A stretch of 64,000 nucleotides of DNA from Thelonectria olida. Taxonomy: Eukaryota; Ascomycota; Sordariomycetes; Hypocreales; Nectriaceae. The stretch lies in assembly GCA_020736575.1 (NCBI GenBank), contig JAGPYM010000013.1, positions 806,001 to 870,000 of the forward strand, in the 5' to 3' direction. Every line of letters begins with the position of its first letter. Positions within the stretch are counted from its first letter, which is position 1. Made by a program: the position numbers and the translations under genes. The notes beneath the pieces are model-generated. The model had not been told where the DNA came from. It saw nothing but the letters and a program-made list of their open reading frames with translations, and made no database searches. Positions 23,380 to 35,869 of this stretch are shown in pieces.

Positions 23380-25188
23380 TTATTTCTCTCCAGTCAACCT
23401 CCAAGCGCGCAGAGGCAAACTCTGGAGATGGAGCACCTTGGGCTTGATGTACCACAAGAATGTCAAGGTGCCAAAAGCCACGCACAAAACGTTGACCGTG
23501 TAGTATCCATCATGGACCATCTCGCACGTTCCTCCTCCCTTCTCGCATCGCTCCTTGTCGGCCTGCACCGCGCATGAGAATGCTTCCGTGATGAGCGGGC
23601 TCTTGAGGCTGTTCAAAACAGACTTGGATGGGTGACATGTCGCAACGGTAAAGTAATCGACTAGCTGTAGCACAAAGTACCGTGGGAATGTACCGCCAAG
23701 GTTGCAGACCCTGGGAAATATGTTAGCAAGTGCATACTCAAACAATAACTCGGGCAGTACTTACGTTGCCAAGAGCGTCATGTAAGTGCCGCCAATGACG
23801 GGATCCGACACTCGCGCGTGGAACGCAGATACGGCCACAAACATGACAGTGTTCGTAAAGGTCGAGAAAAGATGTTCGGCAATCACCACCAAGAGATACC
23901 ACGTCGTCACACCCTCGGCAGGGAACATGGCCACAACCAGCTGTGCCGAGAGAGCAGCCACAAGACGTGCCATGAAGCCCCAGCACCACAGTCGCATAGG
24001 CGTGTACTTTTGTGACCACATGCCCGCATAGTAACCCAGACCAATCTCAAAGGGGAAGTCAATGAGCACCGTCAAAGCCATGTTGTCCTTGCCGAATCCC
24101 TTGTCGAGTAGCTTCAGGTTGGTAACACCATCGTTGGCTTGGAAACCAATCTTGGCAATGAGGTGCACAATAATGATGGTCTGGACGTTTTTGAGCTTGA
24201 GGATACCCCACATGATTCTGTACACATCCCACACGCCGTCTTCGTTGTGCGACTTCTCCTCCCGCTTCAGGGCGCCGAGTCCAATAGTGACGATGATGTA
24301 CGCCCAACCCCAGAACCTCAGATATCCGCCCAGAGAGATGAGACCCTCATCCGAAGGAACGGTCCGGAACCATTTGTTGGCAAAGTCGGCCGCGTTGAAG
24401 GCGAGGAAGACGGTGTACGACATGAAGTGACCAGCAGTCAAACCAACAGTCTGCGCGGTCGAGGCATACGACACATTACCGGGGGAAAGCAATGTCAACG
24501 CCCATCCATCCACAGCGATATCTTGCGTTGCGCACATCAGCACCAGAAAGAACCACCACAGCATAAAGTTGAATGGCGTTATGCCTCCAGGTTTTCCAGC
24601 AGTGGCCATCATATCCTCCACATGCGATCCCAACCACAGCATCCCGAAGCCCGAGAGGAATTGAATGGGCACAATCCACGTCTTTCTTCTTCCAATCTTA
24701 GGGCTCCATACGGCGTCCACAAACGGACTCCAGAAGAGTTTTAGAGAGTATGGGTAGGATGCGAGACTGAAGACGCCAATCTCACTGTACGACATGTGAT
24801 TCTTGAGGAGGAAGGGAACTGAGCCGGTGGCCAGGCCCATTGGAATGCCCTGCAAGAAGTATAGTAGAACCAGGAGCAGGAAGTTGCGTTGGTCTTGTAT
24901 CGGGAGCTCGAAGAAGCCATGGTTGTTGAGGGCGGGTGTCTTTGGGACGGGTTCGTCGAGGGAAAAGGATTCGCTTGCCATGAAGTTGGCCGTGACATTG
25001 TTGGCATCGGGGTTTGGCGCCTTACGGCGCATCTCGACTCCGTTACTCATCTTGGCGATGCCGTTGCCGTTGCCGTTCGCGTGCCCGTTGGCACTTTTGA
25101 TGTCATTCGAGTCCTCGTCGTCGTATACCTTGAGCGTCAGGGGAGGCCGGCGGGGTTGTTTTTGTGGTCGTCGTGCTCTGGCGGTCAT
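23380..25188 (-). CDS. acetyl-CoA transporter (AT-1/SLC33A1 family)
   Basis: Exons on the minus strand are 25188-23765 and 23710-23380, with a 54-bp intron between; the product is 584 residues. The start chosen is the ATG at 25188 (MTARARRPQKQ). After a 115-residue basic head come the family hallmarks: QDQRNFLLLVLLYFLQGIPMG in helix 1, then SYPYSLKLFWSPFVDAVW and GRRKTWIVPIQ, and CATQDIAVDGWALTLL. The C-terminal exon carries the last conserved block (ATVCNLGGTFPRYFVL, then an ATC and Cys-rich loop, and GYYTVNVLC). In animals and yeasts this 12-helix porter brings acetyl-CoA into the ER lumen. The family's Cys and Gly positions look intact. Confidence 0.93.
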
Positions 25189-26836
25189 AGGTGGCGGACA
25201 GAAGATAGGTCGCGACGAGAGAAAAGAGGGCGACGGCCTTGGTATGCGAAGGCGTAGGGAGAGGAACGCGGTCGCAGAGTGGGTTCGAAAAAGCACCCAG
25301 ATTGGTAGATGAGAAAAGAGGCGTCAGGGTCGGCGTCGAGGTGACGTAAGGTGGGAGACAAGAGACAAGGATGGAGAGTGTCTTAAAATTGTTGGAATAG
25401 TCAAGGATAGGGAGGGGTATTGGCTGTAGATGTAGAGTAGACGAGGAAGTCTTGAAGAAAATATGTTGGGAAGAAAGGAAGAATAAAATGTTTGGTGAGT
25501 CAAGAATGGAGAGAAGAGGCGAGAAGAGAGCAAAGAGAGTGTGGGGGCAACAACAGAGAGAAAGGAAAGGCGACGAGTTAGAGGAAGAAGCCCAGAGGAT
25601 GATCCATCAATGTCCCAGAGACGGCTGAGGTTGACAAGGTTGATGGGTGACTAGGACCAGGCAGAAGTTCAAACAGATGGAACGAGATGCCAGATGTGAG
25701 ATGCCAGTGGTTTGTCAGGCAAAGTATTGGAAGTACCTAGGCCGCGTCCACAGTGACAACAGTAACCTGAACGGCTGGCCCTGGTGCGGCTTTGGGATCT
25801 GGATCTGGATTGGCGTCGAAATCTACCACATTCCGCTACCGTGGCCTCAACTTCAATGCGCTGGCGTTTAGTCAACAAATCTGCCCGGATGGTGAGGTGA
25901 CATGTGGCCACGACGCTTTTGATATGGCTCTGGGCTCTGGGCTCTGGGCTCTCTGCTCGAGTGGCGAGCGACTCACATTCAATGCGCCTTCTTCCCTTTG
26001 GCAAATAATGCAGCAATTCCGGAAGTCGCCAAAAAGAAACGTCCCCCTCCTCTGCAATCAATCAATCTCCAGATTCAATCCCCCCGACAGCCCGTGCGAC
26101 GTCCGACACGCGCTTTGAGTCTCTTCAATCTCTCTTCTGAGGCGCGATGCCCCGTGTCCGTTTTCCTGGGAAGAAGCCTTTCCCAAATCGGATGCTTGGC
26201 CTCCACAAAATCTGGCCCCAAGCAGCAGCCAAGCTCGCGTCAGGTTCAGGGGCCGAACGCCGGCGCATGGCTTCGCATGACTAATCGGGCTGGCTGGCCG
26301 GCATGGAGTTGATCCGGTTTCAGTGACACGCATTAGTCATCACCACATGCACAACATCACGAAGCGATGCTTATCTTATCGAATTTACATATGTACAGAT
26401 TAGATCGGCATGAATGACAAACGTCTCACTAGGTACAAAGTACAAACAATTTCGAATACACACTTGACAAATGGAACCTCTCTTCAGTATAGCAATCGCG
26501 TTGTCTCTTGTCTTGGTTACTCAGGAAGGAGCTAAGTTACAAAAATTGGCCTGTGGTACCTGTCCTAAGCTTCCATTCGGCGCCACACTCGTTTTCCCAT
26601 CGCAAACATCCAAATCCTTGCCCCTCAGTTGTAAACGGCCTTTCCAAACTAACAGATATCATGAGGACTCAACTCCAATTGGCTTCGTCTCCGGTTCAAA
26701 TGTGAGACTGTATTCTCTGCGTGACCATTCGTACCTGTGATCACTATGTCGATGTCCTCGGTAGGTTTCGTTCGGCTGTTGCTCGGAGGGTTCAAGCTGT
26801 CGTCAAGCTGGGGGTCTCGCCGTTCTGCTTCTTACT
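25189..26836. other. upstream region of the acetyl-CoA transporter, gene-free
   Basis: Purine-rich on the plus strand between 25.3 and 25.65 kb, as expected for the CT-rich leader of a minus-strand gene. A short CTCTGGG tandem repeat sits at about 25929-25951. No supported ORF. Confidence 0.6.
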
Positions 26837-27229
26837 TTACAGCTTCGAGAGCCATTCTATTTTGGTATTGCTCGCTAGAGCTTCGCGATCTTTCGCAACA
26901 ATGCTAGGATGTACCACGTATATCGGTTTCTTGCGTTTGAACATCTCCCTTTGGAAGTCATCGATCTTCTTCATCTGCGCCAATGTCTCGGGCTTGATTT
27001 CGATCCATCCTGGTCTCTTTTTCGCAACTTTGATCATCCCATCGAGCTCGCTGTACATTTCTTTTAGAGGAGGGATATAATCCATACTGTCGGGGTTGTC
27101 GTAGAGAGATGGAACTTGAAGAGGGGGATAGTTGGCAGTGTTCTTTGACAACCCGTCAGCCCATGGCGGGCAGCCTTGGTACTTATACCATCTTCCCCTC
27201 CAAGGCTGTGCCGCCGCAATTATCAGGCA
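26837..27229 (-). pseudogene. coding-like fragment, unrecognised (C-terminal exon or relic)
   Basis: Reading the minus strand from a TGA at 27232-27230, one frame stays open for 130 codons to a TAA at 26837. The translation looks like real protein: PWADGLSKNTANYPPLQVPS, SMDYIPPLKEMYSELDGMIK, KKRPGWIEIKPETLAQMKKI, EMFKRKKPIYVVHPSIVA. It has no ATG near its left edge. A possible 3' splice acceptor (GGCGGCACAG, on the minus strand near 27207) precedes PWRGRWYKYQG, so this may be a last exon. Other minus-strand frames at 27318-27587 also look protein-like but are not joined to it by an obvious intron. I do not recognise the family. A decayed gene is the simplest reading. Confidence 0.4.
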
Positions 27230-27755
27230 TCAGGCAGGCTATGCATTCGGGCCCAATGTTTGCTCTTTCGAAGGTGGAAATGGGCGCGTGGTGATTGTAC
27301 AGGCCGTTTCCGTCAAACTAGCAGCCGGCTTGATGCATACAGCTGAAACAGCTTTGACAAGGCGATACTCTGACTGGCTCATTAGACGGGAGGCTTGCGA
27401 GCCAATGCAAGCAAGGCGGCATGCGCCGGATGATCTTCTCTATTTTGGGAATTCCTGACTCGCCTTCGTCGTAAGCTGAATATGACCGGTCGAGAATTCC
27501 CTTTGCTTTGATGCGTGTGACAGAGGCGCTTCTTGTGCATCGGTGGTGAGTGAGGCTGCCCGTGTCTTGGCTCTTTACCCATTCCAAGTGTGATGATATG
27601 ACAAAAGACGGAAACGTACCTAACTTGTCCTATGTTTCTCTAACAAAAGAAAAAATCAGTCTCTGTTCTGAATTCAATAAGTTATTAATTCATAGTATTG
27701 CTACTCAATTAAAGATTAAATGCCTGTTACAAAATATGTCTATGCAATTCTGTTT

Positions 27756-27825
27756 GAGCTTGAGCTCCGGGCTAGGTACCCTTGCTTAGCGCAGGTCAGT
27801 ACCGATTTGCGCGGAGCTCAAGCTC
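27756..27825. repeat. 13-bp perfect inverted repeat
   Basis: GAGCTTGAGCTCC at 27756-27768 is the exact reverse complement of GGAGCTCAAGCTC at 27813-27825, with 44 bp between. Each arm is itself almost palindromic, and each is followed by CCGGG-like sequence. It ends 129 bp before the CENP-O start codon, so it could be a promoter element or the stub of a small repeat. Confidence 0.7.
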
Positions 27826-27954
27826 CGGGGCACTTGACTGGTCCTTACCACCTAGCAACACACCAAAACACTGCGGGCACCGCGCGTAAGTAAACACACA
27901 CCACCTCAACCTGCACATCGATACCTCGTTGTCGCATCCCACCAATCCACCATC

Positions 27955-28881
27955 ATGTCTCAAGACCCTCCCCCAGCAGACAGTGATCTGCTCAATGATG
28001 AAATCGCAGCGCTGAAAGAACAAGGTGCGCTTCCCTTCTACTGTTCGCAATATCGACATCAACAATACTGACGCCGTTTCTCAGCCGCCGCTCTGCGCAA
28101 GACACTCCAAATCGAATCCTCCACCATCCTCTCCGCCTCCTCAACCCAATCCATTCTCAAGCCATCAGCAATGTCTCGAACAAGGGCGACGGATCATTCG
28201 CGCACAAAGATCCTCGCAGAATCCGAAAAGCAACGCGCCTACATTCAGCAGTGTCTCTACCGCATCTGCACATCCGTTACCTCCTTCAAGGTCCACGATC
28301 CAGACCCCAACGCCGCCGATGGGGGCCACGTCCTCGGGCTGCGCTTTGAAGTCATGTCCAAGGGCCAATTCCTACGCCCCTACTATGTCATGCTCAACAG
28401 ACCCTATCCGGGCTACAAACATCTTCGCATACACCGCCATACCCTACCTCCTGCCATTCCCTTGCCCGGTTTGGCTGCACGCCACCTCCCAGCGCCTAAG
28501 ACACAGAATGACAATCCTGTGCAACAAGACCTAGACAGATTTGTGAGGACGCTGCGGAGGGAGGTTGTGCGGTACCACAACCGGCTTGGCGTCTCCGCGG
28601 ATTTGCGGCGCGGTTTGGGATTGCACGAAAAGACCTCTGCGGACTTGACGGCCAGCGACATCGTGGAGGTTGGCATCGCCGACATTGAGGCAAAGCAAAT
28701 CCGTTTGACCTGGGCCGACGAGAGGAGCGGAAGGGTGGTCATGGACGACGACGGCAAGGTGCTGAAGCTCGTTGTATTCGGCAAACAAGGGCGGGATTGG
28801 GAGACGACCAAGGAGCTCTACGACAATTACGGGCGTATTGAGGATGTGACCAAGAAACTGCAAGAATACGCCCAGGGGTGA
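27955..28881 (+). CDS. kinetochore protein CENP-O/Mcm21
   Basis: Exons 27955-28024 and 28085-28881, separated by a 60-bp intron, encode 288 residues. The N terminus (DLLNDEIAALKEQ, continuing into AAALRKTLQ) is a short coiled coil that the splice completes in frame. The core GHVLGLRFEVMSKGQFLRPY, then YYVMLNRP and IHRHTLPPAIPLPGLAARHL, is the signature of the CENP-O family. The C-terminal half carries the second RWD-like unit. In fungi Mcm21 belongs to the COMA/CCAN inner kinetochore complex and pairs with Ctf19/CENP-P. Length fits the family. No ATG lies between the inverted repeat and this start. Confidence 0.87.
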
Positions 28882-30888
28882 TACGCCCCCAATCAATTAC
28901 GCCCTACGACAAGAATCACAATGACATATCACATCCCAAGAACAAACACGGTCGAAAGAGAAGCCGTGTGATGAGATGCAAGGGAACTTCTGATCCACCC
29001 CAATTTCCACACGACTCAGCTTGTTAGAACGAGACGTTTCTGTCTCGCTCACAAATCGGTCCAAGCAGCCAGCCTCAACTGTGACATGCACGGGACTGCG
29101 ATGGAAATGTGGAATTACCAGCGCCCGAAGTAGGCTATTGAGAAGACCTCAATATTATCTACTTGAGCAGGCACATGTCTCAGGCGATGGTGATTAAACG
29201 GGAGAGCCAAGGAATGTACCATTTTATCACTAGCACGAAAAGGGCATCAATGGTCTATCACGTATCACGAGAATGAGTTACACCAAACATCCCCTCAACA
29301 GGCTCAACATCCAAAGCAAACAGCCACTCATGCAGGGAAGCAAACACTCTCAGACATGCCCGTCTGCCCATCCATATCAGCCCGCATGATGTATCACTTG
29401 GATATGTGACTCAGGGGCAATTACGATTGGGCAGACGTGGGCGGGACGGCAGTAGGGCTGTCTGCAGAAGGATATCCGGAGGCGGTGGCAGTGCCTTCGG
29501 GACTGAGACCAGCCGGGGTGGATACCGGCGGCATGATCTCAACCAAGCGCCCTCAGCGGGAGGATCGTAGCCGTGGCTGGCTGAGGGAGCAGGTCTCAGT
29601 CGATGAGCGGTGCCCTTTCTCATCATCCGGATCGAAATCCGCCTCCCCGCTGTTGTCAGAAGGCGACAACTAGGAGAGAGGGATCTCGGTGCGAAAAGAA
29701 AGATGGAAGCAGGGAGATGGGAGGTAGGGTCATTTGCAGCTGTCAAGACGTAATGTCTCGAGTGAAAATACAGTCATTCGATCTCTTAGGCCCTTGTGTT
29801 CTATTGGAGAATGTATGCCATCGTATCAACCACCTATGAGAGATCGCTTGCAATCTCAACTGTCCCTCAGGACCTCGTGGGATCGATGATGGGCAAAGGC
29901 TGGGCTTGCTTCCGTCGGTGTCCTGCCTGGGCGATGGCGGCAAAGACAATGTCTGACCAGGCTGCAGGATTGCCCGTACCCCTACGACCAGGTAGACAAT
30001 GAAAAGAAACAAAAAGAAATTGTCTCACTACTATTGGGAGGCCCCCAAAATCGGCCCCATCACGAGACATGTAACTACGATGTAACTTACGGTCGAGAAG
30101 AAGTAGAAAAAGTGAGGCGTTCGAGCGAGTGGGCTCCGAGATTGAGCCTTCCTCCTTGCAGTTTATCTCAGCCGTGAACTAGTTTTGCTTTTTAACCACG
30201 ACCGGGTTCAGCCCAAGTCCAGTAAAAAGCAAGTGACTATGAATACGTACTTTGCAGTTGAAAATAATGTCTAGGGTACCGGCGATCTCGAGTTGAAGGG
30301 ATGGATGAGTTTGTCTTGGAGGAGACAGGCAACCATCTCTTTGGTTCATTGAAGCAGTCAACCGGGTTGCAGAAGACAGCATAGAAACTGAGAGAAACTA
30401 CTTTGGCACGATATGAGACTGGTTCAGGTTTGACTATTTGAACTTGTATTCGCAATCTTCTTCGAGGCTGTAGAGGACTGAGGCTTGGCTTATTACTTTA
30501 CTACCGCCCGTACTTTTACGGAGCCTGGGCAGGTCGGTATGTTGATAGATGGCGTCTACCCCCCCTTCCTGGGGATCGTCCTAATTCATGTTGACCCGGC
30601 GCGATCCCTTCCCTTCTCGCGATCCCGCACTAGGTTGATCAAGGTGCCGATGGAAGGTTGGGAATTCTCTTCTAGTTTACCACGGTCCTGTATTCTGGGA
30701 CGTGTTAAGGGGAAGAACGCCATTTTCTCGGCAATAGAACACGTACCTAGTAATGCCCATATGAATAGTTTACCTCCCTTGCCTCTTGGCTTGCCGTCTC
30801 TGGAGAAAGGTTCCCCCCGGCTCGACAATTGCAGGCAGAGGGTCCAAAGGATGATCGTCATGGCAGACGATTACGTACGCCACCATGT
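28882..30888. other. convergent intergenic region, about 2 kb
   Basis: Lies between the 3' ends of the CENP-O and YAE1 genes. A plus-strand frame at 29410-29673 is open but starts without ATG and has no domain. No repeats or RNA genes recognised. Confidence 0.55.
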
Positions 30889-31593
30889 TCACCAATCCAA
30901 CGGTTTTCGCGTCGTCGGCAGCGCCGAGGAGAGAATGGGCTCATCCATGACAGAGTGCACACGTTCACCCGTCTCGTCGTCCAAGATGGCGCGGTCAATC
31001 TTCCACAGCACAATCTGCTCGTCGACAATCGCGGTCCACTTCCGGATCAGGGGATGGGCCTTGGCCACGTCGGAAAAGACGACTTCATCTTCGGCCCCGG
31101 GCGCCGGCACCTCGTACTTCCAGTTGCCGTCCTCGGCCCAGTAGTCGGGCTTGAAGATGGTGGCGATGCTCAGGTCCTCGCGGGCCTCGCGCACCAGGCC
31201 CTTGACGCGCAGCGAGTCTGCGTCCTCGAGACCCCGCACCGCGTCCGCGATGCCCTCGATGACGCCCAGGAGCTGGCCGGCTTTCAGGCCGATGCTGGCG
31301 CCCAGGCTGAAGCCTTCGTCGAAGCCGGCTTGAAGACTGCTCTCCTTGGCCACAGTGACGCCCTCCCGGTATCCCGCGGTGGAATGCTCGGCCTGCAGGC
31401 GGCGCATGTCAGACGGATGGGAAGTGCCGGGGAAGGCATCATGGTGCTCGAATATAGGAGAGGTCGAGTCAGAGCCAAAGACATCGTCTAAGGCGTCATT
31501 GGCGGCTTGGATGTCCATTTCCACTTGGAAGTTGTCCTGTGCCTGGGTAAGATAGGCCTCATCCGCAGTGTGCTCGATGGGGTGAAAGTGCAT
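30889..31593 (-). CDS. YAE1: Yae1-type protein (Fe-S cluster assembly adaptor for Rli1)
   Basis: Single-exon, 234 residues, starting at the ATG at 31593. The family mark is a run of glycines every fourth residue (the deca-GX3 motif). Here glycines fall at 74, 78, 90, 94, 98, 102, 106, 110 and 114, in AGYREGVTVAKESSLQAGFD and EGFSLGASIGLKAGQLLG. In yeast, Yae1 with Lto1 links the cytosolic Fe-S targeting complex to the ABC protein Rli1, needed for ribosome recycling. Fungal Yae1 proteins outside yeast are longer than the yeast one and 234 residues fits. The last 110 residues hold a conserved-looking W/E/D-rich stretch (PDYWAEDGNWKYEV). Confidence 0.87.
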   Translation of the reverse strand: MHFHPIEHTADEAYLTQAQDNFQVEMDIQAANDALDDVFGSDSTSPIFEHHDAFPGTSHPSDMRRLQAEHSTAGYREGVTVAKESSLQAGFDEGFSLGASIGLKAGQLLGVIEGIADAVRGLEDADSLRVKGLVREAREDLSIATIFKPDYWAEDGNWKYEVPAPGAEDEVVFSDVAKAHPLIRKWTAIVDEQIVLWKIDRAILDDETGERVHSVMDEPILSSALPTTRKPLDW

Positions 31594-34500
31594 TATTTCG
31601 TATGAGACGAGGCGAAAAAATTGTGAACAGACAACAGAGAAGAAAATATGACTCGGTCGAGGTTGAGAATTCTCTCATAGGTGGCAGCTTGCGGTGACCT
31701 CAGGCCAATGCTTTTGTGGGAATGATGGAGATGATGCTTACCAATGGCGGCTTTGCACTGTGCTGGATGAGTCTTCCGGGTGTGGTGGCACTGCCAATCA
31801 TGAATCATGTCTACTGTTGCTGTGGGTGGCACAGTGAACGACACAGTGCGCTGGCCTTGTTCCGACCTCAGTTTCTAATACCCTAAAGCGATGACGAAAC
31901 TCACAAGGGAGTCCAGTTTCATCGTCACAAGCCTGATGCTGAATCGCTTTAGATCTCTGCACAAGTTTCAGCGTCCAATTTTCAGCTTCTTCATGTGGCC
32001 AAGTTTTCATATAGTATTCGTGCGCGTTCGAAACAGCAAATGGTGGTCTGTGGGCAAAGCAAAACTCTTCCCTCCTCTCCTGATTTCGTCAGCTTCAGGT
32101 GATGTCAATATGAGATTGTCTGCATAACGGAATTGATTAAAAAAACATGGTTCGATGGGCAATTGGCAAATTTCTCCAAAATCGAGTCATGATGTGGAAA
32201 AATTTCATTTACGAAACATGACTGCCACTGACCGCCCAATGCTCAGTTCAGCTCAGCTCAGCTCAGCTCAACAACTCAGCTCAACTCAACTTGTGAGTCA
32301 AGTCACGACTCGAAACGTCGGATATATTCGTAGACAAATCGTATTAGCTACATATTAGCCCTAGCCAACGCACGACTTCACCGCCAACACACCACCACCA
32401 CCACCACCACCACCCCAAAAGCCCAACTCTCCGGATTTTGGGCTCGAGGGAAAAGGGTTCAGGCACCAATGCGATCTATCTCGGCAAAAGGGCCTCAATC
32501 TTGAGATCTCCCAAGGGCACAGTCCATCATTGATCTGTATCGAAAATTGGGTCATGGAGATGAAGATTTCGTCCCGTCTGCAACGACAGATCGTTCAACG
32601 CATAGACCAAACACGGCGGCTTCTCCGGATGGCGTTTATATCACCTTACCCACCGCTGCTGCCGTTGCTCCGTCGCGCATGCTTAGTGATCTGCTGCTCG
32701 TCGGCTATTTATAGAGAGTTGTCTCGTTTCTCTCAATGGCCCATCACTTGGATAGTTACGAATCATCGCCTGTCCAAACAAGCTCCCTCCTTGCTCACAT
32801 GATCAAGAAACGCCCCATGCCGTAGTTACACATTAGGTACACAGTTATCTAATAGACATGGATGGGGTTTTCCTCCCGGACACGTAAATGTTCTGATCCG
32901 TCATCTGACTGGTCTCCGCCTCACCCAGTGTCCTCACCTCGGTGAGAGATTGATAATGCCATCAGAATATTCCATCACGAGGACACCGCTTGTGGGTTGA
33001 TTCCGGCCGAGGCCATAGCCCTATCCCCCGGCGACGGCTCCTCCGCTAGGCCCGTCCCATCCCCGCCGCTGGTCTCGGCACCGGAGCCACGGTTCTGTTC
33101 CCGCCCCACCGGAAAGCCCGGGGGAGAGGGCCCCCTGCGCCCGGGAGAAGGATGTGAGGCGAGAGGAAGAGAGGCCGACGAGGCTGGAGACGAGAGATTG
33201 AGCCCGCGTGGTTGGGTGGCCTCTGCGGCCCTGGCATCTGGGTCTCTGTCCCACAAAACCCTTCCATTTCTCTCCACCGCGCAGCGTAGAAGCGACGAAG
33301 CGTAATGATGGCGTCCGGCACTTGCACCGCCTGTCGTGTTGCCCGTTGCCGTGCCTCGGGAAGGGGAGCACTTCGACGGGTTGTTGGGACATCCATCCAT
33401 GCCCCCATGGCAAGGCAGGGATCCTGCGGAGGGCAACGATGCCTACTAGCCTCCTGGGAAAGGCTTCTAAAGTTCCCCGACTGAAGTGACATTTCGCTTG
33501 TTGCAAGTTGGATCCCAGGACCGCCCTTCTGGAACAGGCTCCGATTGGTCTCGCGTCAAAGTTGACGGGCAGGACCTCCTTTTGAAGGGGAGACGGACAC
33601 ACACACACGCACACACAACTCTGGAACAACCGACCGCTTGACTCGGCTGGAACAAAGAGGCTGCTCGTATCGCTAGATCAGCTCCTGCCCCCTTGTCCTA
33701 GGCCCCATGTGGCTGTCAAACGTGCGTTGGCCGCCGTCTCTTGTGTAAATGTCGGCGCGGCGGGCGTTGGTGGCTGAGATGAAAATTCTCCTTTTGATCA
33801 CACACCCAGCGCCGCCCTTGTTGCGTCCGCCCTGCATTGGCATTTGCTTCCCAAACCGCCACAAATGACGGCCGTGATCCAGAAATTTGGGGAGTCTTGT
33901 TTGCTCATCACTGCCCAGTCTCTACCTCTGACGGGATGAGCCAACGAGCACACATCAGCAGCAGCAGCAGCAGCAGCAGCAGCACAAGTACATGGTGAAC
34001 CAAAGTTGTCAGAACCAACACATGGCGGTCGGCCCTTTCTCCACTCATATCAAAGCATCCTTCGGCATCCAGCCGCAAGATCGGCGGGAGGGCACAGTGC
34101 CGCGGCGGCGGATCCAAGTGAATGGGTTGGGGAGAAGGCTGCGGGCGCGCGGCGAGTGGTGGGAAAGGTGTTCCCACCAGTCGATTAGTTGGCACAGACA
34201 GGGCGTTAATGACTTACGACAAGGTAAAGATTTCCCCGTAGAACGCCCTTTTTTGGCCATCTAAAACCCCCCTAGCAAGTGATAGTTCCTGGCGTTGGAA
34301 GGGCGAAGGGGTGTGTGAGTGAAGGGGCTGAACTGAACAACGTGGTGTGTGCCTTGTGCCTGAGCCTGAGCCTGAGCCTGTACCTGAGCCTGTGCCAGTG
34401 AGAGTGCTAACTGGGTCAGGTACTTCATAGGTCTGGAAATGAGAAATGGCACGGGCTGGGGCCGCCGGTGCGGAAAGCGGAAAAGGGACGACGGGACCCT

Positions 34501-35869
34501 GGGGGAGAATGGAGGTGAGGAGGTGAGGATTGGATTTGCGGTTGCGGACCCGAAAACGAACGGACATGAACTTGTAAACTGCTGCATGCACGCAAGCACG
34601 AGGATAATAGGATAGGCAGATGTGTCCTCTTCAAATCGCATCTCTCCCGTCTTGCGGCTCTGAGTACGGTACATGTGGACAACCGGGCAACGTCACCAAA
34701 AGTAGACGGGGGTGGTCCAACCTGAGAAATGTGTCACGGCGGCCACTCGGTCCCGTGCAGCAGAATGTGTTGCCAGCGGTGGTATGACACCCGGCGACGG
34801 GAGCAGCCAAGGTACGTATAGTCCAGTCCAGTGTTTAGTCGGACATGGGATGACGAGCGCTTGCGGATGCGGATGTCATGGCCCGTCATTGTTGGTGGTT
34901 GACGTTGAACGTTATCCCTTTTTTTGCCTACTTGGGTGCCGGACGCTCAATTCATTTCCCTCTTTGTCTCTTTTGTGGCTTGCTCTGGTTCGTTCTAATT
35001 GCCGTCATCGTTGCTCAAGTTAGGGCAGAAGCCGATGGAGGGTCGTCGTTGTGACTTGTCATAATCAACACGTAGGCCAAAGGCACGCTTACACGCACAA
35101 TATGTCACCACTGTCCCAGCTGGGCTCACCGTAGCTATCCGCACATACAGATGTCAACCCGAATGCGCAGCTAGGGAGAGCGTTAGGACGCCACGCTCGA
35201 GCATCTCTGCCAACTGCCTGAGCGCAGGCTCTTTCTAGAATCATGGCTGGAAAGGGATCCCCTGCCTTGTTCCTCATTTTCCAGCTCAGAACCCAGGGCT
35301 AGACGATCCTTGGGATCCTTGGGAGAACTAGAAATAACCCCACAGGAGCCAACACGTCCAGTCCGCGACCACGGATCCCTCCCCTGGTGCCCCCGGTCCG
35401 TCATCCCTCTCCGCTCACCACCATCTCGCTCACCTTGGGCCGACAATCACGTTCATAGCCGTTCGCCGGGTTCACTCACACCCGTCACCTCACCTCACCT
35501 CGGTGGCTCGTGGAGTGCACACTACCGGTCCAAGGGAGTGAAACTCGTTTTGCAATTGTCCACCTCCCTCCCCAATTCCATCTACAGCTTCCCGTGCATC
35601 TAGACATCTGAAGAGGAACCTCACTTCACGCCCCCCTGCCCTGCCGATCCTAGCACGGTACGAATACACAAAAGAAAAGGGAAAAAAGCACGGAGGACTG
35701 GAACCTACCGATGTTGCGGTCTGCCCATGGAGCGGTCAGCACCACCCCTGATAACTTGGCTCTAGTTACTCCGTCTGGTATCCCCAAGAACAACACCCCT
35801 TGCTTGTAAGTACTCCGTTACAAGGCCAAAGCCACGCGATGGACGTGCAGCCTTAAAAATTTCCCACAC
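31594..35869. other. large gene-free stretch, left part
   Basis: More than 4 kb without a credible gene on either strand. Low-complexity tracts are frequent: AGCTC pentamers at 32241-32291, an ACC run at 32391-32414, a CAG run at 33956-33982 and a GAGCCT-type hexamer run near 34360-34396. The dense overlapping frames at 33.0-33.6 and 34.2-34.7 kb come from GC-rich, stop-poor sequence and show no domain. The tracts look like a long regulatory region rather than decayed transposons, since there is no strong AT bias. Confidence 0.6.
33956..33982. repeat. CAG trinucleotide run
   Basis: Nine uninterrupted CAG units, not within a supported reading frame. Confidence 0.9.

Noticed and set aside
29410..29673. 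Plus-strand open frame ending LLSEGDN
   Set aside because: No ATG and no clear acceptor before it, and nothing to splice to. The evidence is too thin for a fragment call.
32241..32291. Possible CRISPR-like or satellite array of AGCTC units
   Set aside because: Units are only 5 bases without spacers. It is an ordinary microsatellite.
33021..33629. Several overlapping ORFs of 100-200 codons on both strands
   Set aside because: They are stop-poor because the DNA is GC-rich. The frames compete with each other and none has a domain or splice chain.
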